Below, one piece after another: positions 23,817 to 33,028 of a stretch of DNA of 64,000 bases. Numbering within the stretch: position 1 is the first letter of the stretch; every line of letters starts with the position of its first letter. The DNA comes from CAWHMS01 sp963830495 (GTDB lineage: Bacteria > Actinomycetota > Actinomycetes > Propionibacteriales > Nocardioidaceae). Where the stretch lies: the NCBI GenBank assembly GCA_963830495.1, contig CAWHMS010000003.1, positions 434,001 to 498,000 on the forward strand. Reading direction: 5' to 3'. The notes below the pieces were generated by a model. The model was not told where the DNA came from and searched no databases. It saw nothing but the letters and a program-made list of their open reading frames with translations. Made by a program: the position numbers and the translations under genes.

Positions 23817-25406
23817 TCAGTCCACCAGCTCGTAGGCCGGAAGCGTGAGGAAGTCCACGAACTCGTCATCCAGCGCGACCTGCCCGAGGATTGCGCGTGC
23901 CTGCGCGAGCCGGTCGGCATCGATGCCGGACCCGACCTCCTCCGCGATGCGGCGCGCCTCGACCTCGAGCACCTCACGCACCAGATCCCTGCTGACCACG
24001 GAGCCGTCCTCGAGCGTCGATCCGTTGCGGATCCACTGCCAGATCTGGGACCGGGAGATCTCTGCCGTGGCCGCATCCTCCATCAGGTTGTGGATGCCGA
24101 CAGCACCCAGGCCTCCCAGCCATGCCTCGAGATAGCGCAACGCGACCTCGACGTTGCCGTGCAGCCCGGCGCGCGTCACCTCGCCAGGAGTGGCCGCCAC
24201 GTCGAGCAGGTGTGCGCGCGTGACTGCCACGTCGTCACGGCGCCGGTCGACCTGGTTCGGGCGGTCGCCGAGTACGGCGTCGAACACCTCCCGGCACACC
24301 GGCACCAGGTCCGGGTGCGCGACCCACGACCCGTCGAAGCCCTGTGCCGCCTCACGTCGCTTGTCCTCGCGCACCTTCGCCAGGGCGCGGGCGTTGACCT
24401 CCTCGTCACGACGGCTCGGGATGAATGCCGCCATCCCGCCGATCGCGAGCGCGCCGCGCTTGTGGCAGGTATCGACGAGCAGCTCGGCGTACGCCCGCAT
24501 CATCGGCGCATCCATGGTCACCGAGTTGCGATCCGGGAGCACGAAGTCGGCTCCCGCGTCGCGGAAGTACTTGATGATGCTGAAGAGGTAGTCCCAGCGA
24601 CCGGCGTTCAGCCCAGAGGCATGATCGCGGAGCTCGAACAGGATCTCATCCATCTCGAAGGCCGCCGGGATCGTCTCGATGAGCACCGTGGCGCGCACCG
24701 TGCCGTCATCGATACCCAACGCCTGCTGGGCAAACGTGAACACGTCGTTCCACAGTCGCGCTTCGAGGTGACTCTCGATCTTGGGAAGGTAGAAGTAGGG
24801 GCCGCTGCCCCGCTCGAGCAGCGCCCGCGCGTTGTGGAAGAAGTACAGACCGAAATCCACCAGCGCTCCGGCCGCCGGTGCTCCGTCGACCAGCAGATGA
24901 CGTTCGTCGAGGTGCCACCCCCGCGGGCGCATGACGATGGTCGCGAGCGGGGCATCGTCGCGGAGCTCGTAGCGCTTGCCTGCTGCCGCGGTGAAGCTCA
25001 CCTCGCGTCGGATGGCGTCCTGCAGGTTGACCTGGCCGGAGACCACGTTGCGCCAGTGCGGCGTACTCGCATCCTCCATGTCAGCCAGCCAGACCTGCGC
25101 TCCGGAGTTGAGAGCGTTGATGGTCATCTTGCGGTCGGTCGGACCAGTGATCTCCACGCGCCTGTCGCGCAGGTCAGCCGGCGCCGGCGCCACCTGCCAG
25201 TCACCGTCCCGCACCTGCCGGGTCTCGGCTGCGAAGTCGAGGGTGCCGCCGCTGGCCACGGTGTCGCGGCGGGTACGGCGCCGGGCCACGAGCTCCTGCC
25301 GCCTCGGACCGAAGCCTCGCTGCAGGGCGGCGACGAACTGGAGCGCGTCGTCGGTCAGCACTCGATCGGTGCCCTCGACCGGAGGGCCGGTCACCTCGAT
25401 GTCCAC
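23817..25406 (-). CDS. aceB: Malate synthase A
   Basis: 529 residues, GTG start. Family motifs include INALNSGAQVWLADMEDAS, VMRPRGWHLDERHL, VLIETIPAAFEMDEIL with the catalytic base region, and GMAAFIPSRRD. Condenses glyoxylate with acetyl-CoA to malate. No isocitrate lyase gene is nearby, so in this operon it most likely disposes of glyoxylate from purine (ureidoglycolate) breakdown. Sixteen bases follow the malic enzyme stop. Confidence 0.96.
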   Translation of the reverse strand: MDIEVTGPPVEGTDRVLTDDALQFVAALQRGFGPRRQELVARRRTRRDTVASGGTLDFAAETRQVRDGDWQVAPAPADLRDRRVEITGPTDRKMTINALNSGAQVWLADMEDASTPHWRNVVSGQVNLQDAIRREVSFTAAAGKRYELRDDAPLATIVMRPRGWHLDERHLLVDGAPAAGALVDFGLYFFHNARALLERGSGPYFYLPKIESHLEARLWNDVFTFAQQALGIDDGTVRATVLIETIPAAFEMDEILFELRDHASGLNAGRWDYLFSIIKYFRDAGADFVLPDRNSVTMDAPMMRAYAELLVDTCHKRGALAIGGMAAFIPSRRDEEVNARALAKVREDKRREAAQGFDGSWVAHPDLVPVCREVFDAVLGDRPNQVDRRRDDVAVTRAHLLDVAATPGEVTRAGLHGNVEVALRYLEAWLGGLGAVGIHNLMEDAATAEISRSQIWQWIRNGSTLEDGSVVSRDLVREVLEVEARRIAEEVGSGIDADRLAQARAILGQVALDDEFVDFLTLPAYELVD

Positions 25407-25422
25407 GGCAGCGCGCCCCGCC

Positions 25423-26832
25423 TCACGCGTGTCCGTCGACCGGCGCGCCGCCCGAGACCGCCGCTTCGCGCACTGCTGCGGCCACCGCCGGGGCCACCAC
25501 GGGGTCGAAGACCGACGGGACGATGTAGCTGGGGTTCAGCTCGTCGTCGGTCAGCGACTCGGCGATCGCCCGCGCCGCGGCCAGCATCACGGCGTCGGTG
25601 ATCCGATGCGCACCTGCGTCGAGCATCCCGCGGAAGAAGCCGGGGAAGGCGAGCACGTTGTTGATCTGGTTGGGGTAGTCGGAGCGACCGGTCGCCACGA
25701 CCGCCGCGTGCTCGCGTGCTGCGACCGGGTCGACCTCGGGATCCGGGTTGGCCAGCGCGAAGACGATGGCGTCCGGCGCCATCGTCGCCACGTCGTCGCC
25801 CGTCAACAGGTTGGGCCCGGAGACGCCGATGAAGACGTCGGCGCCGGCGAGCACCTGCACCAAGGTGCCGGTCAGCCCGGCGGGATTGGTGTGGTCGGCA
25901 ATCCACTGCCTGGCGCTGTCGAGGTTCTCCTGCCCGCGGTGTACGGCGCCCTGCCGGCCGCACGCGACGATGTTCGTGGCCCCCTGCGCGTGCAACAGCT
26001 GGATGATGGCGTGGCCCGCTGCCCCCACACCGCTGATGACGATGCGGATCTGGTCCAACCGCTTGCCGACCACGCGCAAGGCGTTGGTGAGTGCCGCCAG
26101 CACCACGATCGCGGTGCCGTGCTGGTCGTCGTGGAAGACCGGGATGTCGAGCTCGTCGCGCAGCCGCCGTTCGACCTCGAAGCAGCGGGGCGCAGCGATG
26201 TCTTCGAGGTTGATGCCGCCGTACACCGTCGCGATGCTGCGCACGATGTGGACGATCTCGTCGACGTCCTGGGTGTCCAGGCAGACCGGCCAGGCGTCGA
26301 CCCCCGCGAACTGCTTGAACAGTGCCGCCTTGCCCTCCATGACCGGCAGCGCCGCAGCCGGTCCGATGTTGCCCAGCCCGAGCACGGCCGACCCGTCGGT
26401 GACCACCGCCACCGTGTTGCGCTTGATGGTCAGCCTGCGCACATCCTCCGGATTGTCCACGATGGCCTGACAGACCCGAGCCACCCCTGGCGTGTAGGCG
26501 CGGGACAAGTCGTCCCGATGCTTGAGCGGCACCTTCGGGACCACCTCGAGTTTGCCCCCGAGATGCATCAGGAAGGTTCGGTCGCTGACCTTATGCACGG
26601 TGACCTCGGGCAACGCGGCGAGCGCAGCGGTGATCTTCTCCGCGTGGGCCACGTCGGTGGCGTCGCACGTGACGTCGACGACGAGCCGGTCGGCGTGTGA
26701 CTCCGCCACGTCGAGTGCGGTGAGCGCCCCGCCGGCAGACCCGACCGCAGCGGTGAGGGCGCTCGTGCCCCCCGATCCGGACGGGAGCTCGACGCGGACG
26801 GTGATCGCGTATCCCGGGCTCGGATTGGCCAT
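25423..26832 (-). CDS. NAD(P)-dependent malic enzyme with N-terminal ACT-like domain
   Basis: 469 residues from the ATG at 26832. The first 75 residues resemble an ACT regulatory domain (YAITVRVELPSGSGGTSALT). The catalytic part has SRAYTPGVARVCQAI (Tyr-Thr-Pro-Gly active-site motif), VTDGSAVLGLGNIGP, FHDDQHGTAIVVLAAL and a Rossmann VISGVGAAGHAII. Converts malate to pyruvate and CO2. As the first gene of the run to allantoinase it completes the route glyoxylate to malate to pyruvate. Confidence 0.93.
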   Translation of the reverse strand: MANPSPGYAITVRVELPSGSGGTSALTAAVGSAGGALTALDVAESHADRLVVDVTCDATDVAHAEKITAALAALPEVTVHKVSDRTFLMHLGGKLEVVPKVPLKHRDDLSRAYTPGVARVCQAIVDNPEDVRRLTIKRNTVAVVTDGSAVLGLGNIGPAAALPVMEGKAALFKQFAGVDAWPVCLDTQDVDEIVHIVRSIATVYGGINLEDIAAPRCFEVERRLRDELDIPVFHDDQHGTAIVVLAALTNALRVVGKRLDQIRIVISGVGAAGHAIIQLLHAQGATNIVACGRQGAVHRGQENLDSARQWIADHTNPAGLTGTLVQVLAGADVFIGVSGPNLLTGDDVATMAPDAIVFALANPDPEVDPVAAREHAAVVATGRSDYPNQINNVLAFPGFFRGMLDAGAHRITDAVMLAAARAIAESLTDDELNPSYIVPSVFDPVVAPAVAAAVREAAVSGGAPVDGHA

Positions 26833-26872
26833 GCTCGGGATACTAGCCCGGTCTTTCCTGAGGGCGGACGAG

Positions 26873-27394
26873 CTAGCGGTGGTTCTCCGGCGGTTGGAGC
26901 CCGAAGCGCTCGCAGAGCACAGCGACGTCGTGTCGGTCGATATCTCGCAACTCGTATCCGGTGCGGTTCTGCAAGGCGAACTCTGGACTTTCGCATCGAA
27001 CTGAGACTCCGGTGATCTCACCGTCACCCGAGAGGTCTTGGGTGGCGAACAGGAACGGTGCCTTGACGCTGCCGTAGTGCAGTCGGCCGTCGTCGAGTGT
27101 CTCGTACAGGTGAAGGTCAACGCGGCGACTGTGCCCGTCATGCACGACGAAGTTCCAGGGACGGTCCCCGGGCCACGGGTGGATCCGACCGACTCCCTGA
27201 TCGGCGAAGGCTGCGAGGAGACCTTCGAAGTCCTCCGCATCAACCCAGACGTCGAGATCCGCGTGGTGCCGAGTCTGCCTGCCCACCAGCGCGTCGACGG
27301 CCCAACCCCCGCCGACGCACGCAGCGACTCCATGCCGGGTCAAGGCGGCCATCAACGTACCCGCCGTCTCCGGCGGCATGGCGTATTCAGTCAT
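26873..27394 (-). CDS. Nucleotidyltransferase of the lincosamide/aminoglycoside-adenylyltransferase type
   Basis: 173 residues. The N-terminus VGGGWAVDALVGRQTRHHADLDVWVD contains the GG...(D)xD nucleotidyltransferase core (two metal-binding Asp). Further conserved blocks are WNFVVHDGHSRRVDLH and the C-terminal RDIDRHDVAVLCERFG. The closest family by motif is the LinA/AadB-like fold that modifies lincosamides or aminoglycosides with AMP, but environmental members often have unknown substrates. It lies upstream of the malic enzyme on the same strand with 40 bases between; no link to purine use is evident. Confidence 0.8.
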   Translation of the reverse strand: MTEYAMPPETAGTLMAALTRHGVAACVGGGWAVDALVGRQTRHHADLDVWVDAEDFEGLLAAFADQGVGRIHPWPGDRPWNFVVHDGHSRRVDLHLYETLDDGRLHYGSVKAPFLFATQDLSGDGEITGVSVRCESPEFALQNRTGYELRDIDRHDVAVLCERFGLQPPENHR

Positions 27395-27503
27395 GCCCTC
27401 AGAGTCCCAGACGGAGCAACTCCATTACCGGGTCGCCACCGCCCGCACGCTTGCCGCTGGGATCCAGGATGGGTCGGGTGGTGAGGACGACGAGCGCTGT
27501 GAC

Positions 27504-27791
27504 TCAGCTTTCCTGTTTGTCGTCGGTCGCTCGCCAGTTGCCGTCGCTGCCCGGTCGCTCGAACGACTCGACGCCCGAGGCAAGGTCGGGATCCTTGTCA
27601 CCCGGCTCAAGGGGTCCCGGCCGATTCTCGGGGTCGGAAGGCGCCGATCTTGACCGCCGCTCGGGGTCGCGGTTGGGCGCGTTGGGCACGGTGTCCGGGT
27701 CGGACTCGAGCTGCTCCTCGACCTTGGCGGGGTCGATGCCCTCCTCGTCGGGCGGGCCGAACCCCTCTTGGTCGGACGGTTTCTCGGTCAT
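27504..27791 (-). CDS. Small hydrophilic hypothetical protein
   Basis: 95 residues from the ATG at 27791, rich in Asp, Glu, Pro and Ser with no hydrophobic segment: MTEKPSDQEGFGPPDEEGID. Likely intrinsically disordered. No family recognised. Composition and position between two same-strand genes support coding, but no strong ribosome site is seen. Confidence 0.5.
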   Translation of the reverse strand: MTEKPSDQEGFGPPDEEGIDPAKVEEQLESDPDTVPNAPNRDPERRSRSAPSDPENRPGPLEPGDKDPDLASGVESFERPGSDGNWRATDDKQES

Positions 27792-27882
27792 GCCGTGCGT
27801 CGTACCCGCTGGTGCGGCAATCATGCCAGCCCGGCAGGCCCACCAACTCCAGGCTGCGCGGCTTGCGGGGGCCAGCGGTCGC

Positions 27883-30800
27883 TCAGGAGGCGATCAGGCC
27901 GCGCACGACGCGCAGTCCGACCGAGAGGCGGGCCAGGTCCGCCTCCTCGCCCCCCGTCATCTCCTGCAGCGTCGCCCGGGCCCGATCCACCGCAGTCTCC
28001 TCGCCGGCGTGCCAGGCCGCCACCCGGTCCGCTGCGGTCGAAGCCGAGCTGGTACCCGACAGCACCTGGGAGGTCAGCTCGGCGTGGACGGCGTACAGGT
28101 CGTCGCGCAAGGACGCCCGCGCCATCGTCTGCCAGCGATCGCTGCGAGGCAGCGCCACGATCTTGCCGAACAGCTCGCCCAGCCCGAGGTGCTGGCCGAG
28201 AGCCAGATGAACCCGGGCCACCTCGATGGGGTCGATCTTGTCGCGCTTGGCGATCTCGACTATCTCCAGCGCCGCGTACGCGGAAGGCAGCACCGCGATG
28301 TCGGTGGCCAGGTCGACCGGGACCCCAGCCGACTCGAGCTCCTCCGTGGTCGCATGGAAGGCTTCGGCCTCCATGCCGAGCAGGAGGTCGGGCAGCTCGC
28401 GGACGACCTTCTGGATATCGGTGCCGAAGTACTCCACCGTCGCCTCGGAGTCCAGCGGATGCCTCCTGTTGTTGATCATCCACCGCGAGCCGCGCTCGGC
28501 CAGAGTCCGTACGGCCAAGCGCATGTTGGTCTGCACCGACGCCGAGATCTTGTTGTCCAGGGCGTTGATCCGGTCAATAAGCGCGTGCGCACCGAACAGC
28601 TCTCGGCACACCACGCTGGCGCGGGTGAGCTCTTCGGCAGTGGCGCTGGTCTCCTGGCTCAACCGGTGGAAGTACGTGATGCCCGCAAAGTTGACCAGGT
28701 CGTTGACCACCTGCGTCACGATGATCTCCCGCCGCAGCGGGTGATTGGCCATCTCGGCGCGGTAGGACTGGCGCATCTTCGAGGGGAAGTAGCCGAACAG
28801 CTCCGACCGCAGGAAGGGGTCGTCGGGGAGATCGGTCACGAGCAGCTCATCGGCGAGCACGATCTTGGTGTAGGCCATCAGCACAGCCAGCTCCGGCGGG
28901 GTGAGACCCACGCTTGCCGCTCGCCGGGCGGCGAACTCCTTCTCCGTCGGGAGGAACTCGATCTTCCGATCGAGCAGCCGCCGCTTCTCCAGCCGCCTGA
29001 TCCAGGACTCGTGCACGTGCATCAGTGGCTCGGAGACCTGCTCAGAGCTCGACAGCGCGATGTTCTGCTGGTAGTTGTCCCGAAGCACCAGGTCGGCGAC
29101 CTCGTCGGTCATCGACGCGAGCAGCCCGTTGCGCTGCTTCTCCGTCATATCGCCGGACTGCATCACCTCATCGAGCAGGATCTTGATGTTTACTTCGTGG
29201 TCGGACGTGTCGACGCCGGCCGAGTTATCGATGAAGTCGGTGCAGATCCGCCCGCCGGCCTGGGCGTACTCGATGCGGCCCCGCTGCGTGAGGCCGAGGT
29301 TGCCCCCCTCGCCGACGGCACGGCAGCGCAGTGCGGCCCCGTCGACCCGGATGGCGTCGTTGGCCTTGTCGCCGACCTCGGCGTTGGACTCCGACGACCC
29401 CTTGACGTAGGTGCCGATGCCGCCGTTCCAGAGCAGGTCGACGGGGGCAAGCAGGATGGCCCTCATCAGCTCCGCTGGGGTCATCGTCTTGACGTCTCCG
29501 ACGATGCCGAGGGCGGCGGCGATCTGTGACGAGATTGGGATCGCCTTCTGGCTGCGGCTGAAGACCCCGCCGCCCTCGGAGATCAGGGAGGCGTCGTAGT
29601 CGGCCCAGCTCGAGCGCGGCAGGTCGAACAGCCGCCGTCGCTCGGCGTACGACGTCGACGCCACCGGGTCAGGGTCGAGGAAGATGTCGCGGTGGTCGAA
29701 GGCAGCAACTAGTCGGATGTGCTCGCTCAGCAACATCCCGTTGCCGAAGACGTCACCACTCATGTCGCCGACACCCACGCAGGTGAAGTCCTCGGCCTGG
29801 CTGTCGATGCCGCGTTCGCGGAAGTGTCGTCGCACCGACTCCCAGGCGCCGCGAGCGGTGATGCCCATCGCCTTGTGGTCGTAACCGGCCGAGCCGCCGG
29901 ACGCGAAGGCGTCGCCGAGCCAGAAGCCGTACTCCTTGGCGATTCCGTTGGCGATGTCGGAGAAGGTGGCCGTGCCCTTGTCGGCTGCCACCACGAGATA
30001 GCTGTCGTCGCCGTCGTGCCGGACGACCCGCTGCGGCGGCACCGTCTTGCCGCCGACCCGGTCGTCGGTGATGTCGAGCAGCCCTGAGATGAACGTCTTG
30101 TAGCAGGCGACGCCCTCCGCCAGCCATGCTTCGCGGGTCTCGACCGACAGCTCCGGCAGCCGCTTGCAATAGAAACCGCCCTTGGCGCCCACGGGCACGA
30201 TCACGGCGTTCTTGACCATCTGCGCCTTGACCAGCCCCAGGATCTCGGTGCGGAAGTCCTCCCGCCGATCCGACCAGCGCAGGCCACCGCGCGCGACCGG
30301 GCCGAAGCGAAGGTGCACTCCTTCGACGCGCGGGGAGTAGACGAAGATCTCGAACCTGGGTCGAGGCTCGGGCAGGTCCGGCACCTCGCGCGGCTCCAGC
30401 TTCAGCGAGATGTAGTCCTTCGGTGCCCCCGAGCCGTCCCGCTGGTAGAAGTTCGTCCGCAGCGTCGCCTTGATGACGGCGAGGTAGCTACGCAGGATGC
30501 GGTCCTGGTCGAGGCTGGCCACGCCGTCGAGAGCATCGACGATCGAGTGCTCGAGGTCGTCGATCTTCTGCTGCCGATCGTCCGCGTCGACCAGGTCGGC
30601 GTCCGGGTCGAACTTGGTCTCGAAGAGAGCGACCAGCTTGCGGGTGATCGGCACGTTCGCCAGAAGGGAGTACTCGATGTAGTCCTGGCTGAACGGCGTA
30701 CCACCTTGCCGGAAGTACTTCGCATACGCCCGGAGGATGGCGATGCTCCGCCAGGGCAGCCCAGCCTCCAGGACCAGGGCAGAGAAGCCGTCGCTCTCCG

Positions 30801-32748
30801 CGTGTCCTCGCCACACCGCCAGGAATGACTCCTGGAAGAGCTCCCGCGAGACCGCCGTCGTGCCGCCTTTGCGGCGCAGCCCGAAGTCGTAGATCCAGGC
30901 GGGTCCGGCAGCGCGCTCGAACTGGTAGGGCCGCTCATCGACGACCTCCACGCCCATCTCGGACAGGATCGGCAGTACGTCGGAGAGGCTCAGCGGCGTA
31001 CCCGTCCTGAACACCTTGAAGCGCGACTCGTCCGACGCAGCGTCGACGGGAGCGTAGAGCGAGAGTGCGATGGAGTCGTCGGCCACCTCCTCCATCCGGC
31101 GTACGTCGGCGGCCGCCACCGGGGGCCGGAAGTCCTCCTTGTACGCCTCGGGGAACGCTTCGGAGTACAGCCGGGTCAGCCGGGTGCCGGCCTCCTCACC
31201 GAACTGCTCGTGCACGGCGGCGGCGAAGTCGTCGGTCCAGGAGCGGGTGGCGTCGGCCAACCGCTGCTCCAGCTCGGCATGGTCGAAGTCGCGCAGGGTC
31301 TGACCCGGTGCCGGCCGCACCACGAAGTGCAGTCGCGCGAGCACCGACTCGCTGACCCGGGCGGTGTAGTCCAGCGTCTCCGCCCCGAGCGTTTGGCGCA
31401 GGATGTCCTGCATCCGCTCACGGATCTGCGTCGTGTACCGGTCCCTTGGCAGGTAGACCAGGCACGAGAGATAGCGGCCGTAGACGTCCTTGCGCAGGAA
31501 GAGCCGCAGCTGCCGCCGCTCGCGCAGGTGCAGCACCGCCTCCGCCACCGGCTGCAGCTCCTCGACCGGCGTCTGGAAGAGCTCGTCGCGTGGGTAGGTC
31601 TCGAGGATGTCCATGAGCGACTTGCCGCTGTGGCTCATCGGCGAGAAGCCGGCGTGGGCCAGCACCTTCTCGGCCTTCTCCCGCAGCATCGGGATGCGCG
31701 TCAGGCTCTCGGTGTACGCCGCGGAGCTGAACAGACCCAGGAAGCGACGCTCGCCGATCACCTCACCGCCCTCGTCGAACGTCTTGACGCTGACGTAGTC
31801 GAGGTAGGCGGGCCGGTGCACGGTCGATCGCGAGTTGGCCTTGGTGATGATCATGAGCGTCTTCTCGCGGGCCTTGGCCTTGACCGCAGGCGGGAGCTTC
31901 CCGAAGGAGGGCGACATGTCCTGGTCGGAGCGCAGGATGCCCAGCCCGGTGCCCGGGATGGCGCGGAGTACGTCGTCGTCTCCGGCCTTCTCGAGCTGGT
32001 ACTCCCGATAGCCGAGGAAGGTGAAGTGGTCGTCGGCCAGCCATTCCAGTAGCGACCGGGCCTGCTCGACCTCGGCCTCGTCCAGCGGCGGCGGGGAGTC
32101 CTCCAGCTCGGTGATGATCGCGCGGGCTTGGTCGCGCATCTTGCCCCAGTCCTCGACCGCCTCGCGCACGTCACGAAGTACGTGCCCCACGGCCCCCTGG
32201 ATCCGCTCGAGCTCGGCCGGGTCGGTCTCCCTGTCGATCTCGATGTGCATCCAGGACTCGCGCAGCAGGTCCGGATGGTCCCCGGCGGCGGACTCCATCT
32301 GCTCGCCGTCGCAGAGCTCCTGGAGCTGCCCGGTCACATCTCGACGGACCACGATCTGGGGATGGACGACGACGTGGATGGATCGGTCCAGGCCGGTCAA
32401 CGCCATCGTCACGGTGTCCACGAGGAAGGGCATGTCGTCAGTGACCACTTCGACCACCGTGTGGCCGCCGGCGGACCACTCGTGCTCGTCGATCGACGGG
32501 GTGAACACGTGCACCGCTGCCCTGCCCTGCGGCCGCTGCTTCGCTGCCCTGTAGTGGCTGAGCGCTGCGCCGTACACGTCCACGGGACTGCGATCGACCA
32601 GATCGTCGGGGGCGACGTGACGATAGTAGAGAGCCAGCAGCTCGCGGATCTCGTCCGGCTTGGCGGATCCGGCTCCGCGACGGTGCTCGGCCAACGCCGC
32701 GGCGTCGGCGATCAACTGCTGCTTGGCGTCTTCCAATCTGGTGGCCAT
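27883..32748 (-). CDS. gdhB: Large NAD-dependent glutamate dehydrogenase (about 180 kDa class)
   Basis: 1621 residues from the ATG at 32748 (MATRLEDAKQQ). The long N-terminal half carries ACT-like regulatory segments. The catalytic half has VIVPVGAKGGFYCKRLPE (substrate lysine area), GGSAGYDHKAMGITARGA, VGVGDMSGDVFGNGMLLSE and NLGLTQRGRIEYAQAGG, all typical of the large GDH family first defined in Streptomyces and Pseudomonas. Deaminates glutamate to 2-oxoglutarate for catabolism. pruA, which makes glutamate from proline, lies 2.6 kb upstream, and a tryptophan dioxygenase is next, so the region is oriented to amino-acid breakdown. Confidence 0.95.
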   Translation of the reverse strand: MATRLEDAKQQLIADAAALAEHRRGAGSAKPDEIRELLALYYRHVAPDDLVDRSPVDVYGAALSHYRAAKQRPQGRAAVHVFTPSIDEHEWSAGGHTVVEVVTDDMPFLVDTVTMALTGLDRSIHVVVHPQIVVRRDVTGQLQELCDGEQMESAAGDHPDLLRESWMHIEIDRETDPAELERIQGAVGHVLRDVREAVEDWGKMRDQARAIITELEDSPPPLDEAEVEQARSLLEWLADDHFTFLGYREYQLEKAGDDDVLRAIPGTGLGILRSDQDMSPSFGKLPPAVKAKAREKTLMIITKANSRSTVHRPAYLDYVSVKTFDEGGEVIGERRFLGLFSSAAYTESLTRIPMLREKAEKVLAHAGFSPMSHSGKSLMDILETYPRDELFQTPVEELQPVAEAVLHLRERRQLRLFLRKDVYGRYLSCLVYLPRDRYTTQIRERMQDILRQTLGAETLDYTARVSESVLARLHFVVRPAPGQTLRDFDHAELEQRLADATRSWTDDFAAAVHEQFGEEAGTRLTRLYSEAFPEAYKEDFRPPVAAADVRRMEEVADDSIALSLYAPVDAASDESRFKVFRTGTPLSLSDVLPILSEMGVEVVDERPYQFERAAGPAWIYDFGLRRKGGTTAVSRELFQESFLAVWRGHAESDGFSALVLEAGLPWRSIAILRAYAKYFRQGGTPFSQDYIEYSLLANVPITRKLVALFETKFDPDADLVDADDRQQKIDDLEHSIVDALDGVASLDQDRILRSYLAVIKATLRTNFYQRDGSGAPKDYISLKLEPREVPDLPEPRPRFEIFVYSPRVEGVHLRFGPVARGGLRWSDRREDFRTEILGLVKAQMVKNAVIVPVGAKGGFYCKRLPELSVETREAWLAEGVACYKTFISGLLDITDDRVGGKTVPPQRVVRHDGDDSYLVVAADKGTATFSDIANGIAKEYGFWLGDAFASGGSAGYDHKAMGITARGAWESVRRHFRERGIDSQAEDFTCVGVGDMSGDVFGNGMLLSEHIRLVAAFDHRDIFLDPDPVASTSYAERRRLFDLPRSSWADYDASLISEGGGVFSRSQKAIPISSQIAAALGIVGDVKTMTPAELMRAILLAPVDLLWNGGIGTYVKGSSESNAEVGDKANDAIRVDGAALRCRAVGEGGNLGLTQRGRIEYAQAGGRICTDFIDNSAGVDTSDHEVNIKILLDEVMQSGDMTEKQRNGLLASMTDEVADLVLRDNYQQNIALSSSEQVSEPLMHVHESWIRRLEKRRLLDRKIEFLPTEKEFAARRAASVGLTPPELAVLMAYTKIVLADELLVTDLPDDPFLRSELFGYFPSKMRQSYRAEMANHPLRREIIVTQVVNDLVNFAGITYFHRLSQETSATAEELTRASVVCRELFGAHALIDRINALDNKISASVQTNMRLAVRTLAERGSRWMINNRRHPLDSEATVEYFGTDIQKVVRELPDLLLGMEAEAFHATTEELESAGVPVDLATDIAVLPSAYAALEIVEIAKRDKIDPIEVARVHLALGQHLGLGELFGKIVALPRSDRWQTMARASLRDDLYAVHAELTSQVLSGTSSASTAADRVAAWHAGEETAVDRARATLQEMTGGEEADLARLSVGLRVVRGLIAS

Positions 32749-32805
32749 GAGCACGACAACCTGTCCATGAGGGGCCCGCGTCAACGCGCGGTCGTACGCC
32801 GTTGT

Positions 32806-32831
32806 GCGACTAGTGCTGACACTAGTCGCGA
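32806..32831. promoter_or_regulatory. Perfect 10-bp inverted repeat upstream of the glutamate dehydrogenase gene, candidate operator
   Basis: GCGACTAGTG (32806-32815), 6-base spacer CTGACA, CACTAGTCGC (32822-32831), about 60-80 bases upstream of the ATG. Shape and spacing suit a TetR-like dimer. No regulator gene is adjacent, so the binder is unknown. Confidence 0.5.
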
Positions 32832-32863
32832 CCCACCCGGACGCGCACGACCGGCCAGCCACG

Positions 32864-32914
32864 CCAGCGGCCTGCGGTACGACGGCAGCGCCAGCGGCCT
32901 GCGGTACGACGGAC
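32864..32914. repeat. Two tandem 24-bp repeats
   Basis: CGCCAGCGGCCTGCGGTACG plus ACGG occurs at 32864-32887 and again at 32891-32914 with three bases between (27-bp period). Intergenic, upstream of the glutamate dehydrogenase gene; nothing else is seen in 32915-33028. Confidence 0.8.
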
Positions 32915-33028
32915 GATCGCCCGGGAGGCGTTCCCCGCGCGACCCCCTCGTCGGACACCACCCGCGCCGCAGAGGCAGGCGGTCCGCGTCCTGTTCGGCG
33001 AGCGCGAGGCGATGTCAGACCATCGCGG

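Noticed and set aside
23814..25601. A 595-codon plus-strand frame opposite malate synthase
   Set aside because: Shadow of malate synthase; third-position GC pattern explains the lack of stops.
27097..29529. An 810-codon plus-strand frame opposite the glutamate dehydrogenase gene
   Set aside because: Antisense to well-conserved motifs of the dehydrogenase; low-complexity composition and no start signal.
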